64,000 nucleotides of DNA from Candidatus Obscuribacter sp. (GTDB taxonomy: Bacteria; Cyanobacteriota; Vampirovibrionia; Obscuribacterales; Obscuribacteraceae). Positions 1-9,157 of the stretch are shown here, piece by piece. The stretch lies in NCBI GenBank assembly GCA_016718315.1, contig JADKDV010000001.1, positions 930,001 to 994,000 on the forward strand, given 5' to 3'. Numbering within the stretch: the stretch's first letter is position 1; every line of letters starts with the position of its first letter. Below the pieces are notes generated by a model, which was given only the letters and a program-made list of their open reading frames with translations, was not told the DNA's origin and searched no databases. The position numbers were made by a program, and so were the translations under genes.

Positions 1-2
1 CA

Positions 3-1472
3 TCAACTACAATTTGGGCCAGGCTCGGTGGTGGACAACAAAGTCAACGTGTTGTCTTTGCCAACAATGCTGGTGCCCTCAGTTGTACTGCAAGCAGTGG
101 CATCAGCAGCAGCCACGCACTCACCAGGAGGCGGCACTTTGCCTGCCTTAATTTCATCCATAATATTGCGAGCAGTTTGACGGATAGTAAACTCAGGAAA
201 CTGCTGAGTTACTTCTTTGCCCTTAAGTATGGTGCTAGTGCCATCTTTGGCATTATGTACTTCGACGTGCTCATTGTCGTACTTGGTGATCACATCACCA
301 TTTGGCTTGGTCACCTTCTCGGAGCCATCAGCAAAGCGCTCAAGAGTGGAGCCACCTTCTTTTTCGATTTTGGTGTATCCGTTGTCACGGTTTTTGGAGA
401 TAGTCAGACCATCTGGTGTCTTGATGACATGACTGTCTTTATTGATTAAGTGAGTGCTATCGGCTGTATTAGCCATGACCTCTTTGAGCTCACCAGTACC
501 AACATCAGATTTACTAGTGATGGTGATGTCTTTATTGGTTTTAGCTTTGGCCAGAGTCTGCTCTGTGGTATCACCCACTGTATCAAGAGCATCGCTAGCA
601 GTCTTGCTAAATACTTCGCGGTAGGCTGACTGAATAGTTTTGATTCCACCTTCTACTATGCTAGTAGCACCATCAAAGGCTTTGGACCACCATGGTTTAT
701 TGGGGTCATCGGCAGGTTTGTCGCTGTTTTTAGCAGCTTTAGCAGCATCTGTCACATCGCCAGGCTGGACTGGTTGGCCAGGGACTGGAGCATCGGCAGC
801 GGCTACTGGTTTTTCGGTACCAGGAGCTTCTGGCTTACCCTCTGCATTAGCTGGCTTGGCCGCAGGCACTTCTAATTTGACTGGATTCATCCGGGCATCT
901 CCGAGATTACCAGTCAAAATCAAATCATTAGCTCCGAACAACTGCTTGCCAGGTGTCATATCTAAATTGTTGCCACCGAACAATAGCTCTTTGGCAGGCA
1001 TAGCAAAGCCAAACACGCCTTTGCCTTTAGTCTCACTATGTGCCTTCTTCCACTCTTCGATACGTAATTCGGTTACTTTGGCACTGAGATGAGCAGAGTC
1101 GGAGACTTCATGTTCGTCGTCGTGATCTTTGCCATCTTTTTGATGTTTTTGCTCTTTGGCTTCTTTATTTTCTTTACCGTCTTCAGCCTTAGCAGCTTCG
1201 GTTTTGGTGCCTTCAGGCTTAGTACCGTCGGTCTTGTCGCCAGTGCCCTCTACCTTAGTACCCGGAGTAGCTGGAGCATCGGTCTTGCCAGCCTCTGTCG
1301 ACTTAGGAGTGCTAGCATCTGTGGTCTTGGGCAAGGTAGCAGTACTAGCCTCGGCAGCCAGCTTATTGGCAGCGCCTTCCGCTACTTTTGCTGGATCTTC
1401 CTGGACAGCATCGGTTGCCGCCTTTTTAGGGACGTCCTTAGCATTATCTGTATTGGGGGTCGTACCGCTCAT
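3..1472 (-). CDS. Low-complexity Ala/Lys/Thr/Pro-rich hypothetical protein
   Basis: I do not recognise this 489-residue protein. It starts with a polar segment lacking a Sec signal. Residues 1 to about 125 are rich in Ala, Lys, Thr, Glu and Pro and are probably disordered. A short conserved-looking patch (VTELRIEEW, LLFGGNNLDM, LILTGNLGDARM) is followed by another Pro/Ala linker. The C-terminal third has short beta-hairpin-like units (RFADGSEKVTKPNGDVITKY and similar) that resemble repeats of extracellular beta proteins. The stop lies at the window edge, so the gene is complete but its downstream partner is unseen. Function is unknown; a surface or secreted role is only a guess. Confidence 0.7.
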   Translation of the reverse strand: MSGTTPNTDNAKDVPKKAATDAVQEDPAKVAEGAANKLAAEASTATLPKTTDASTPKSTEAGKTDAPATPGTKVEGTGDKTDGTKPEGTKTEAAKAEDGKENKEAKEQKHQKDGKDHDDEHEVSDSAHLSAKVTELRIEEWKKAHSETKGKGVFGFAMPAKELLFGGNNLDMTPGKQLFGANDLILTGNLGDARMNPVKLEVPAAKPANAEGKPEAPGTEKPVAAADAPVPGQPVQPGDVTDAAKAAKNSDKPADDPNKPWWSKAFDGATSIVEGGIKTIQSAYREVFSKTASDALDTVGDTTEQTLAKAKTNKDITITSKSDVGTGELKEVMANTADSTHLINKDSHVIKTPDGLTISKNRDNGYTKIEKEGGSTLERFADGSEKVTKPNGDVITKYDNEHVEVHNAKDGTSTILKGKEVTQQFPEFTIRQTARNIMDEIKAGKVPPPGECVAAADATACSTTEGTSIVGKDNTLTLLSTTEPGPNCS

Positions 1473-1742
1473 TAAGCCGTCATCTCCTGATACCGCCTGT
1501 CCGTTTAATAATTGTGGGAGGACAAAAGGGTTCGGGGAAGGGAAAACTAGTAATGTCTGATATTCTGGGGCTTGAGAGCCCTCTTGTCAACAAAATTTCA
1601 TAAAGTTCTTTCGTAGAATTCCCATACTTACAACTACATCTATCTATATGCCCCACAGGTAAGGACAAGTTGACCAAGACAATTCACTTGCAAGGTTATA
1701 AAATCTAAGCAAGACTTACTAAACACTCTAAGAGGATCTTCG

Positions 1743-2642
1743 ATGGTAGCCAATAAGAGGCTTTCGCTCTTAATTACGACAAGCACTCTTGGCCTATCCC
1801 TTATATTCTGCCTGTCGGGATGTCAGACCATCAAAATTGGTGGCAAGGCTAACCCTGGACAGACCGGTCAAACCAGCTCAGGCAATGCCGACGTGAGCGG
1901 ACCATGGCAGATTAGTTTTGAAGTAAACAAAGAGCCGATGAGTGCTCATATCAATTTGCAGCAATCTGGCAATTCCTTTCAGGGTACTGGCACAGACGAC
2001 AAAGACAATCAAAATTTTGTCATCGATGCCGGGGTTTTAAACGGCAAAAGCCTGCGCTTCCATAAGCGCTATCACGTCGACGAAAACCCTAATTTGCCCC
2101 CTATTGTCTATACCGGTGTTTTTGACGTAGTAAATACGCCCGAATACAGCGGTCCTTATATATCCGGTAATTACACCGCCACAAAAGGCGGACAGCCCTC
2201 CATCACAGGCGCCTGGGACGGTCGCAAAGAAGGAGCAGGGGCAAGTCCTGCGCCCGTGCAACAAACTAGCGAGACACAGCCGCAACAAACTTCAAACAAG
2301 CACCCCCACCTTTCGGGCAAATGGGACGCTGGCTACGAATTTGAATTTAAAACAGTCCATTCGAGCATGTATATCGAACAAGACAACCAGAAAATCAGCG
2401 GTCATGGTATCGATAAAAACAGCAAAGAGACCTTTACTCTAACTGGTAAGTACACTTATCCAGATATCCGCTTTGTCCTCAAATACAATCCCACCAAAGA
2501 CAAAAAGGGCAAAGTCAAACCAGAGCGCAAGCTAGAGTTTCGCGGCAATGTGGCCGTGGTCAATGAGCCTGACTACAATGGTCCTCGCCTGGAAGGCAAA
2601 ACCAATGGTGGTGGTGCCTGGATGGCCGAAATCGTTAAATAA
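1743..2642 (+). CDS. Lipoprotein with internally duplicated domain
   Basis: This is a 299-residue predicted lipoprotein. A hydrophobic signal is followed by the lipobox LSGC with the lipidated Cys at residue 27. The mature part has a short linker, then two related domains of about 100 residues at about 50-150 and 189-295. Each begins with SGxW (VSGPWQISFE, LSGKWDAGYE) and ends with a related strand (VVNTPEYSGPYISG, VVNEPDYNGPRLEG), so it looks like an intragenic duplication of a beta-rich fold. An AGAGGA ribosome site precedes the ATG. The 3' end overlaps the convergent kbl gene by 8 bases. The function of the domain is not recognised; it may bind a ligand in the periplasm. Confidence 0.8.
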   Translation: MVANKRLSLLITTSTLGLSLIFCLSGCQTIKIGGKANPGQTGQTSSGNADVSGPWQISFEVNKEPMSAHINLQQSGNSFQGTGTDDKDNQNFVIDAGVLNGKSLRFHKRYHVDENPNLPPIVYTGVFDVVNTPEYSGPYISGNYTATKGGQPSITGAWDGRKEGAGASPAPVQQTSETQPQQTSNKHPHLSGKWDAGYEFEFKTVHSSMYIEQDNQKISGHGIDKNSKETFTLTGKYTYPDIRFVLKYNPTKDKKGKVKPERKLEFRGNVAVVNEPDYNGPRLEGKTNGGGAWMAEIVK

Positions 2643-3894
2643 CGCCGAGCTGCTTGCCTATTTTTTGAAAAGCAGCCAGAGCATGGTCAAGATCTTGCAC
2701 TTCGTGAGCAGCAGATATCTGCACACGCAGACGAGCTTCACCTTTGGGCACCACTGGATACCACAGTCCGCGCACATAGACACCTTCGTCTAAGAGCAGA
2801 TTGGACATGTCCTGGGCAATACTGGCTTCACCGACCATCACTGGCACGATAGGATGCACACCAGGCAGGATAGTAAAGCCGATGCGCTGCACTTCGCGGC
2901 GGAAATAGTCAGTATTCTGGTGTAATTTTTCCACCAGTGAATTGTCTTCTTCCAGGATATTGAGTGCCTCAATACTGGCCATGACAATAGCCGGTGGTAC
3001 TGAGTTAGAGAAGGTATAAGGTCTCGATTTTTGTCTGAGAAAATCGACCAGCACTTTTTTGCCAGCGATAAAGCCACCACTAGCGCCGCCCAGAGCCTTG
3101 CCGAGAGTACCGGAGATAACGTCAATCTGTCCGTGCACGCCGCAATGCTCAGGAGTGCCCCGCCCGGTCTTACCTAGTACACCGGTGCTATGAGACTCAT
3201 CAACAAATAAGAGCGCATCCTTTTGTTTAGCCAGCTCCACAAACGCTTTGAGATCGGCAAACTCGCCTTCCATACTAAAGACACCATCAGTGACTATAGT
3301 GGCAATCCGATAGTCTTTATCTTGATCCTCATCAATAAAGCGCTTTAGCTCGTCAATATCATTGTGCTTGTAGGCTCTGGCATCGGTTGTCTTGGCGGCA
3401 ATACGCGATAGTCTGACACCATCAATGATACTGGCGTGATTGAGCTTGTCGCTATAAATCACATCACGGTAGTCACTAGCACCAAGCTCGGCGCTCAAAA
3501 GTGCTGTAAAAAAGGCCTCGTTAGCAGCAAAGCAGCTACCATGCAAAATTGCTGCTTCTGTGCCCAAAAATCTAGCGATACGCTCTTCTAATTCCAGATG
3601 GATTTTTTGAGTACCGCAGATAAAACGCACTGATGCCAGACCATACCCATGGGACTGGAGTCCCTTTTGAGCGGCTTGCAAAATGCGGGGATGATTGGCT
3701 AGACCAAGATAGTTATTGGATGCCAGCATCACCTGTCGTTTGCCAGCGGCCTGGACCACACCGCCTTGCTTGCCATCTATAGGTATTTCGTACTTATAGG
3801 TTTTGGCTTCCTTAGCAGCGTTTAGCTCACCATCAAGAGCTTGATAGAGAGATTTGACTCCCAGTTTTTTGCTTTTTACTTTAGCCTGGCTCAT
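2635..3894 (-). CDS. kbl: Glycine C-acetyltransferase (2-amino-3-ketobutyrate CoA ligase)
   Basis: This PLP-dependent alpha-oxoamine synthase (fold type I) cleaves 2-amino-3-oxobutyrate with CoA to glycine and acetyl-CoA, the second step of threonine catabolism. The 419 residues include the cofactor Asp/His motif LFVDESHSTG (D232, H235) and the Schiff-base lysine in SGTLGKALGG (K266), followed by ASGGF. An AGGAAA ribosome site precedes the ATG. It lies 28 bases downstream of the threonine dehydrogenase gene in the same direction, which supports this assignment over the related 8-amino-7-oxononanoate and 5-aminolevulinate synthases. The order tdh-kbl is the reverse of the Escherichia coli order. 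Cytoplasmic. Confidence 0.93.
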   Translation of the reverse strand: MSQAKVKSKKLGVKSLYQALDGELNAAKEAKTYKYEIPIDGKQGGVVQAAGKRQVMLASNNYLGLANHPRILQAAQKGLQSHGYGLASVRFICGTQKIHLELEERIARFLGTEAAILHGSCFAANEAFFTALLSAELGASDYRDVIYSDKLNHASIIDGVRLSRIAAKTTDARAYKHNDIDELKRFIDEDQDKDYRIATIVTDGVFSMEGEFADLKAFVELAKQKDALLFVDESHSTGVLGKTGRGTPEHCGVHGQIDVISGTLGKALGGASGGFIAGKKVLVDFLRQKSRPYTFSNSVPPAIVMASIEALNILEEDNSLVEKLHQNTDYFRREVQRIGFTILPGVHPIVPVMVGEASIAQDMSNLLLDEGVYVRGLWYPVVPKGEARLRVQISAAHEVQDLDHALAAFQKIGKQLGVI

Positions 3895-3922
3895 TTTATT
3901 TCCTGCTTTTTGTATTTTCTAA

Positions 3923-5134
3923 TTAAGGAGTAAAGACCAGCTTCATTTCCTTGCCCGATACCACAAGCTCAAAGGCGGTTTTGTACTCTTCAAGACTATA
4001 AGTACGAGCGCAGATGATCTTATCCATGCGCTCTTGCAAGCCATTGTTATTGGCTTTGAGCAATTGCAACATCATTTCCCAGGTATCAAACATACGTCGT
4101 CCAAAAATCCCCTGGACAGTCACGCCTTTCCAGATAACACCATTGGCGATATCAAAATTATTGAGCGGTTTGCGAGCGATACCAAGCAAAATCACTTTGC
4201 CACCATTACGCACAATCTTAAAGGCATCTGTATAAGCAGTCGGAGAGCCGGACATCTCCAGTACCACATCGACACCATTGGCGGTGGTTTCGTATTTTTC
4301 GACGGCACTATAGAGTTCGTTTGCACCCTTGCCGACATCAAAACAGTACTGCACACCAAATTCATCAGCCAGTTTAAATCTTCTATCCACATCAGCGGCT
4401 TCGGTGAGATAGATACGTGAAGCACCAAAGTCTTTGCAAAGCAAAGCAGCCATCAAACCTAGCGGTCCAGCCCCGAGGATAGCCACTGATTTACCGCGTA
4501 CATCTGCTTCGGATACTGTATGGACGGCATTACCAAAAGCATCGAGCAGGGCACCAATTTTGGGTGGTATCACCGAGGTGTCGCCACCTTTGCCCAACAA
4601 AATGACGTTTTTGTAAGGCACACTGACAGCACGAGCAAAGCAACCATCAAGGTGCACGCCTTTTACTCTTACTGATGTACAGATATGTTCGTTACCAGTG
4701 CGGCAAAGTAGACAGTGACCACAGGACAGATGCATTTCGGCAGTGACATAGTCGCCCACTTCTATACGCATATGCTCGGGTGCTTCGAGACTGGCACGCT
4801 TTACGCCTTCACCGATTTCTTCGACAATGCCACAAAATTCATGACCCACAACTATAGGGGTATAGATTGACTCAGTGAGATAACGCTTCATCTCGTTGCG
4901 AATGCCTTCGCTTTGAGCACTTGTATAGATGCTCTTGTCGGTACCGCAAACAGCAGTAGAAAGAACGCGAATCTTAACTTCGTCCAATCTGCAGGCCGGC
5001 TCTGGTCTTTCACGTGTAAAGGTTAGACCGTCTTTATCCAGATCTTCTTTGACTAAACAATGCATAAACCGGTCACCTTTTGCTTTAGCTGCTGAATCCC
5101 TGGTCTGCAGGGTCTCCTCGAGTGTAATGGCCAT
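3923..5134 (-). CDS. tdh: L-threonine 3-dehydrogenase, zinc-dependent
   Basis: A zinc medium-chain dehydrogenase of 403 residues. It oxidises L-threonine with NAD to 2-amino-3-oxobutyrate, the substrate of the adjacent kbl product. Catalytic zinc ligands are expected in AVCGTD (C63) and GHEFCG (H98, E99). The structural zinc site CGHCLLCRTGNEHIC gives C138, C141, C144 and C152. The Rossmann motif GAGPLG lies near residue 221. DAFGNAVHT and GIFGRRMFDTW match threonine dehydrogenases specifically. It is about 60 residues longer than typical Tdh, from an N-terminal extension and a loop near 110-122. First gene of a two-gene operon. Confidence 0.88.
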   Translation of the reverse strand: MAITLEETLQTRDSAAKAKGDRFMHCLVKEDLDKDGLTFTRERPEPACRLDEVKIRVLSTAVCGTDKSIYTSAQSEGIRNEMKRYLTESIYTPIVVGHEFCGIVEEIGEGVKRASLEAPEHMRIEVGDYVTAEMHLSCGHCLLCRTGNEHICTSVRVKGVHLDGCFARAVSVPYKNVILLGKGGDTSVIPPKIGALLDAFGNAVHTVSEADVRGKSVAILGAGPLGLMAALLCKDFGASRIYLTEAADVDRRFKLADEFGVQYCFDVGKGANELYSAVEKYETTANGVDVVLEMSGSPTAYTDAFKIVRNGGKVILLGIARKPLNNFDIANGVIWKGVTVQGIFGRRMFDTWEMMLQLLKANNNGLQERMDKIICARTYSLEEYKTAFELVVSGKEMKLVFTP

Positions 5135-5367
5135 AAAAATACCTATGGTTTGAATTCGATGAACAAATGCAACGAAGACAAATCTACTAGAACAAGCCTC
5201 ATTTACTCAAGGCTGTATCTAGAGGGGAAGCCGCTTGCGCCACATTGATAGATTTTCTCAGAATATAGTCCCTTAGCGTTTCTTTAGTTGCCAAGCATTC
5301 CACCTGCCCCTAAAGTTAGGTCACGTCTCAACAATATCTTTATATTTTGGCTAAGGGGAATTATTTG

Positions 5368-5736
5368 ATGAACTTCGATCCAGCTTCTCAAGACAGCACA
5401 GAAATTTTTTCCGATAGTTTTCTGGCAGAATTTGGCGAAAGCTTCAGTCGCGATGAAGATATCTATCTCAAGCGTATGCCTCAACTCTCACTGGTTGAAG
5501 CAACAATTGTCGATTCAATTATTCTAGGCAGCGGTGGACCTGACAATGGACCGATTACTGATGCCGGACTGCGCTTTGTGCGATACATCATCTCGCAAAC
5601 AAGGTCCTCAAGCTTTGGCTTTTTGCCAAACCTCAAAGACCTCGATTGCATAACACAGCTAGCTAAAGCGTTTATCACTCATTGTGGCTCAACAGCTCAC
5701 GCTCTTGAAACCATGTACGAAGTGATGCATTCCTGA
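5368..5736 (+). CDS. Small acidic hypothetical protein
   Basis: A predicted soluble protein of 122 residues with no recognised domain. An in-frame TTG exists 21 bases upstream, but the AAGGGG ribosome site at 5353-5358 sits nine bases before this ATG, so the ATG is preferred. The N-terminal 45 residues are acidic and polar; the rest looks helical (VRYIISQT, LAKAFITHCG). The gene stands between the tdh promoter region and the convergent thioredoxin-like gene, whose stop is directly adjacent. The function is unknown. Confidence 0.65.
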   Translation: MNFDPASQDSTEIFSDSFLAEFGESFSRDEDIYLKRMPQLSLVEATIVDSIILGSGGPDNGPITDAGLRFVRYIISQTRSSSFGFLPNLKDLDCITQLAKAFITHCGSTAHALETMYEVMHS

Positions 5737-6240
5737 CTATTCGTCTTCGCTTAAAGCGTCCACATTAGGATTTTTGGCATAGCGGTCAAGTACGTTTTGC
5801 AGGGCATCTTTGTACTCGTCTGGCTTCATGTAGCCACCGATTTTGCCAATTAACTTACCGTCGCTGTTAAAGACCAGACCGCAGGGAAAACCGGTTACTT
5901 TGGCACTTTCTGCAATCTTTTTGTTGACAGCACCGTCTTCGGCGTTGACTTTGACACAGACAAATTTACTCTCGGCAAAATTAGCAAAGTCGCTATTGTC
6001 AAAAGTATCTCTATCTAGTCGCTTACACCAACCACACCAGTCGGTATAAACATCAGCAAAGACAAATTTGCTCTGTGATTTGGCTTCAGCTTGGGCTTTG
6101 GCCATCTCTTTTTGCCAGGCGATACTACCGTCAGCGGCATAAGCCTCTTGCCCATCAGGAAAGGTAATAACAGACGCTGCCAATCCACCCACAAAGACCA
6201 GACCGGAAACAAACGCGGACAGAGCTAGCTTGGTTTTCAT
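5737..6240 (-). CDS. Exported thioredoxin-fold protein (WCGWC)
   Basis: A 167-residue protein with a Sec-type signal (MKTKLALSAFVSGLVFVGG, cleavage probably near residue 36) and a thioredoxin fold. The redox motif is WCGWC (C69, C72) and the cis-proline segment is GFPCG. The motif is like that of the DUF255/thioredoxin_7 and DsbD C-terminal type rather than the WCGPC of thioredoxin. It should act in the periplasm in disulfide reduction or delivery of electrons, for example in cytochrome maturation. The ATG at 6240 is preferred over an in-frame start 27 bases upstream because AGAGGG lies at the right distance. The third Cys inside the cis-Pro loop is unusual. Confidence 0.85.
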   Translation of the reverse strand: MKTKLALSAFVSGLVFVGGLAASVITFPDGQEAYAADGSIAWQKEMAKAQAEAKSQSKFVFADVYTDWCGWCKRLDRDTFDNSDFANFAESKFVCVKVNAEDGAVNKKIAESAKVTGFPCGLVFNSDGKLIGKIGGYMKPDEYKDALQNVLDRYAKNPNVDALSEDE

Positions 6241-6294
6241 ACATTTCCCTCTAAGTGCTAGGAGCAAGACGCCAGTCTAATTGATTTTGTTGCA

Positions 6295-8097
6295 TCAGTT
6301 TTTTACTGGCGGCAATTTGTCTTCAAGTAACTGGGCGCGGACCAGCTTTAGGGGTGGAAAACCGCACTTTAAAAACTGATCATGAAAGTCTTTGAGTGAC
6401 TTGTCTTTGTATTTCCTTTTGAAATCGTCTCTTAAAGCCAGGATTTCCAACTTACCGAGCGTATAGACCAGGTATGTGGGATCTTTTGTGCCACGTTTGG
6501 TCTCTCTCACGGCGTTGGCTTTTTCAACGTAGCCTTCTTTCATAAAAAATTCGACGCCGCGATCAAAGCTCATGCCCTTTGTGTGCATTTCGATGCCCAC
6601 GATATAGCGGCACACTCTCAACAGTGCATCATGCACCTGGACCATAGCGAGCTTAGGATCTTTGACCTGACCATCCTTTTGAGTCAGACCTTCGGCAATC
6701 ATCATCTCCTCACAATAGTGCGCCCAGCCTTCAGCATTTGAGCTACAACCAAGCAACTTGCGGGTCTTGCTGGGGGCAAACTTGACCCACAAAAACTGTA
6801 CATAATGTCCTGGATAAGCTTCATGCACACTGGTATTGATGATGTCGGCATAACTAAAAAAGCGCAGATGCTCCTCAATACGCTTGGCGTCCCAACTTTC
6901 TTCAGCAGGAGTGACGTAATAAAAAGCTTCCTTGGCCTTACTCTCATAAGGTCCGGGAGTATCCATGCTGGCAAAAGTGAGAGCTCTCAAAAATGATGGA
7001 CTCTCAGCGACAGTGACCTTTTCTTGAGACGGAACAGTGACGATATTTTTATCGACACAGTAAGCTCTCAGTCGATCTAGGCACTGTTGAGTCGAAGCAA
7101 CCAACTGATCCGCTTTAGGATGTTCGCTGGCAATTTCTTCAAATACCTGACTGGCAGTGAGTTTTGGATTAATCTGACGACCAAGATCGATAAAGCGTTT
7201 TTGCAGTCGACCGAGCTCTCGATAGCCCCCATCCAGTAATACACTGAGTGAGCGGTCCTCCATTTCTTCCAGCTCAAGCTTCTTTTGATAGTTTGCTGAG
7301 CCAATTGCAAAAGACTTTTGAGTCTTTGGCAAGACTTGCTCTTTAATAAAATTGAGATAATCAGTGAGCTCAGTCAAAAGTGCCTTCTGGGCCTTTTCAA
7401 AGCGGGCTCTGGCAGCGCTATCGGTGATGCCACTAAAGGCCTCTGGAATAGTGCTCTTAACCATAGAGATAGTGCCGGGCAACTGCTCTATGGCTACTTC
7501 TGCATAAACCTGCGGCACCATCTCAGGCTTGAGATTTTGTCTTGCCGCTTTGAGCAGAGCTGGCGCCTGCTCCATCCTGGCAGTGACGCTGTCATAACGC
7601 TCTGCCAGTGGGGCAAAATCACGTTTAGCCAGACTAAAAAGCGAGTCAGCAATAAGTGAGCTGTATCTATCTGGGTCTTTAGCCAGACTGTGCATATCCT
7701 CGTGATCAAAAACCTGATAGCGCGCCGAATTGATCAACAGCAAACGATCAATAGCCCGCTCCCTAGGCAACTTATCAAACTTTTTGTCACTAAACCGGCG
7801 AGCAAAATCTGAGGCCTTACTAACGTTGTCATTTACTTTGGCGGCACTGAGATCTTCTAGTTTTTTATCATACTCATGAAAACCCGCCTGGGTGCCCCAG
7901 CTAGGGCTAGCTTCAAAACAAAAGGTGAAGTACTCCTCTACTAGTTGGTCAAAGGATTTAGCCAATTCATCTTGGCTACTTACTGCCGGGTTTACCGCGG
8001 CCACCTCGTAAGCAATGACAGGACTGACAACGCCCAGAGTTGAAGCCACCAAAACTGGCACCAAAACGAGGTTGCGCCAAAAGAAACTAATTCTCAC
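6295..8097 (-). CDS. DUF885 family exported protein with HExxxGH motif
   Basis: A DUF885 family protein. With the GTG start chosen here it has 600 residues and begins MRISFFWRNLVLVPVLVAST, a good Sec signal. AAGAGGG sits seven bases before that GTG, whereas an in-frame ATG 60 bases upstream adds a Cys/Phe-rich segment and has no such site. The family hallmark HEAYPGH lies at about residues 425-431 and resembles a zinc peptidase site; GTKDPTYLVYTLGK near the C terminus is also typical. Members are usually considered metallopeptidase-like hydrolases, mostly without proven substrates. Probably periplasmic or a lipid-exposed hydrolase; peptidase activity is inferred. Confidence 0.88.
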   Translation of the reverse strand: MRISFFWRNLVLVPVLVASTLGVVSPVIAYEVAAVNPAVSSQDELAKSFDQLVEEYFTFCFEASPSWGTQAGFHEYDKKLEDLSAAKVNDNVSKASDFARRFSDKKFDKLPRERAIDRLLLINSARYQVFDHEDMHSLAKDPDRYSSLIADSLFSLAKRDFAPLAERYDSVTARMEQAPALLKAARQNLKPEMVPQVYAEVAIEQLPGTISMVKSTIPEAFSGITDSAARARFEKAQKALLTELTDYLNFIKEQVLPKTQKSFAIGSANYQKKLELEEMEDRSLSVLLDGGYRELGRLQKRFIDLGRQINPKLTASQVFEEIASEHPKADQLVASTQQCLDRLRAYCVDKNIVTVPSQEKVTVAESPSFLRALTFASMDTPGPYESKAKEAFYYVTPAEESWDAKRIEEHLRFFSYADIINTSVHEAYPGHYVQFLWVKFAPSKTRKLLGCSSNAEGWAHYCEEMMIAEGLTQKDGQVKDPKLAMVQVHDALLRVCRYIVGIEMHTKGMSFDRGVEFFMKEGYVEKANAVRETKRGTKDPTYLVYTLGKLEILALRDDFKRKYKDKSLKDFHDQFLKCGFPPLKLVRAQLLEDKLPPVKN

Positions 8098-8313
8098 AAT
8101 TACGCCCTCTTGAAGTAGCTTACGGAGACAAATAAAGAAACAATTACGGAAAAGCATAACAAAAGAAATTAGAAGTCAAATTACACAAGCACTGAAAGAT
8201 CCGTAAAAAAGCTGATTAGAAATTGCAACACCTCGGCTAACATTGCGGAAATCCTGCGCATATGTAGGTAGAATCTGAAGTGTCAGTAGGTATCAAAAGG
8301 CTTAAAAGGTCAT

Positions 8314-9147
8314 ATGTCGGGCAGTCTAAATATTTTCGTCTTAGTCAAGCAGGTCCCTGATCAGGGGTCAAAGGCTGGCATCAACCCAGACGGCACAATC
8401 GATAGAGCAAAAGCCAAGCGCATGCTCAACCCATTTGACCGTTATGCTCTGCAGGCAGCTCTCCATGCAAAAAAATGCTACGGCGGTAGAGTTACTGCTA
8501 TAACCATGGGTCCACCTCCAGCCGTTGAAATCTTGCTTGAATGTCTTGAGCATGGTGTAGACGAGGCGTTTTTGCTTTCGGACCGCCGGCTAGCTGCCTC
8601 AGACACACTGGCTACAGCCTATGCACTTTACAAAACAGTGCAGCATATCGGTAAACCTGACTTGATCTTTTGCGGTCTGCAAACCACCGATGGTGACACT
8701 GCCCAGGTTGGTCCGCAGCTGGCAGAACGCATGGGCTTCCCCCAAATCACCTACTGCGAAGACTTCAGTATGCAGGACGGCAAAGTACATGGCCGTCGCA
8801 TTATCGAAGGCGGTTACCAAAAGGTGGTTTGCGATACACCGGTATTGTTTACCGTGGCCAATAGTTATCACCCACTCGAGTACAAATCATTCAGAGGTGC
8901 ATGGCGAGTACGCAAGCTTGCCCGCAACGAAGAAGAGATGCGTAAGTTTATCCACACAATCGATCTCGACATCGTAGGTGCGGACTCCGAACGTGCCGGA
9001 CTCAAAGGAAGTCCAACAATAGTTGCGTGGACCGAAAAGGTCGGCGAAATCGGCGGCAGCTGCAAGATGCACGAAGGTCAATCTGTAGAGACCCTGGTTG
9101 ATCAAGTGATCAAAGAAAGTCAGCTGGGACAGTTTTTGGTAGCGTAA
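8314..9147 (+). CDS. etfB: Electron transfer flavoprotein beta subunit
   Basis: EtfB/FixA of 277 residues, which pairs with EtfA to carry electrons from dehydrogenases to the ETF-quinone oxidoreductase encoded two genes downstream. The N terminus is typical (IFVLVKQVPDQ, MLNPFDRYALQAA). The nucleotide loop reads TTDGDTAQVGPQLAE. That DGDTAQVGP form is the one seen in electron-bifurcating ETFs, which hold a second FAD there; classical ETFs have a DDD-NQTG form that holds AMP. The length is slightly above the usual 255-265. ATG with AAAAGGT upstream. First gene of the etfB-etfA-ETF-QO operon. Confidence 0.93.
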   Translation: MSGSLNIFVLVKQVPDQGSKAGINPDGTIDRAKAKRMLNPFDRYALQAALHAKKCYGGRVTAITMGPPPAVEILLECLEHGVDEAFLLSDRRLAASDTLATAYALYKTVQHIGKPDLIFCGLQTTDGDTAQVGPQLAERMGFPQITYCEDFSMQDGKVHGRRIIEGGYQKVVCDTPVLFTVANSYHPLEYKSFRGAWRVRKLARNEEEMRKFIHTIDLDIVGADSERAGLKGSPTIVAWTEKVGEIGGSCKMHEGQSVETLVDQVIKESQLGQFLVA

Positions 9148-9157
9148 GGCAAAAATA

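Noticed and set aside
640..1560. Several long plus-strand frames opposite the first gene
   Set aside because: They are shadows of the low-complexity Ala/Thr/Lys gene on the minus strand.
1480..1677. 65-residue frame upstream of the first gene
   Set aside because: No ribosome site, no recognisable protein features, and it lies in a likely promoter region.
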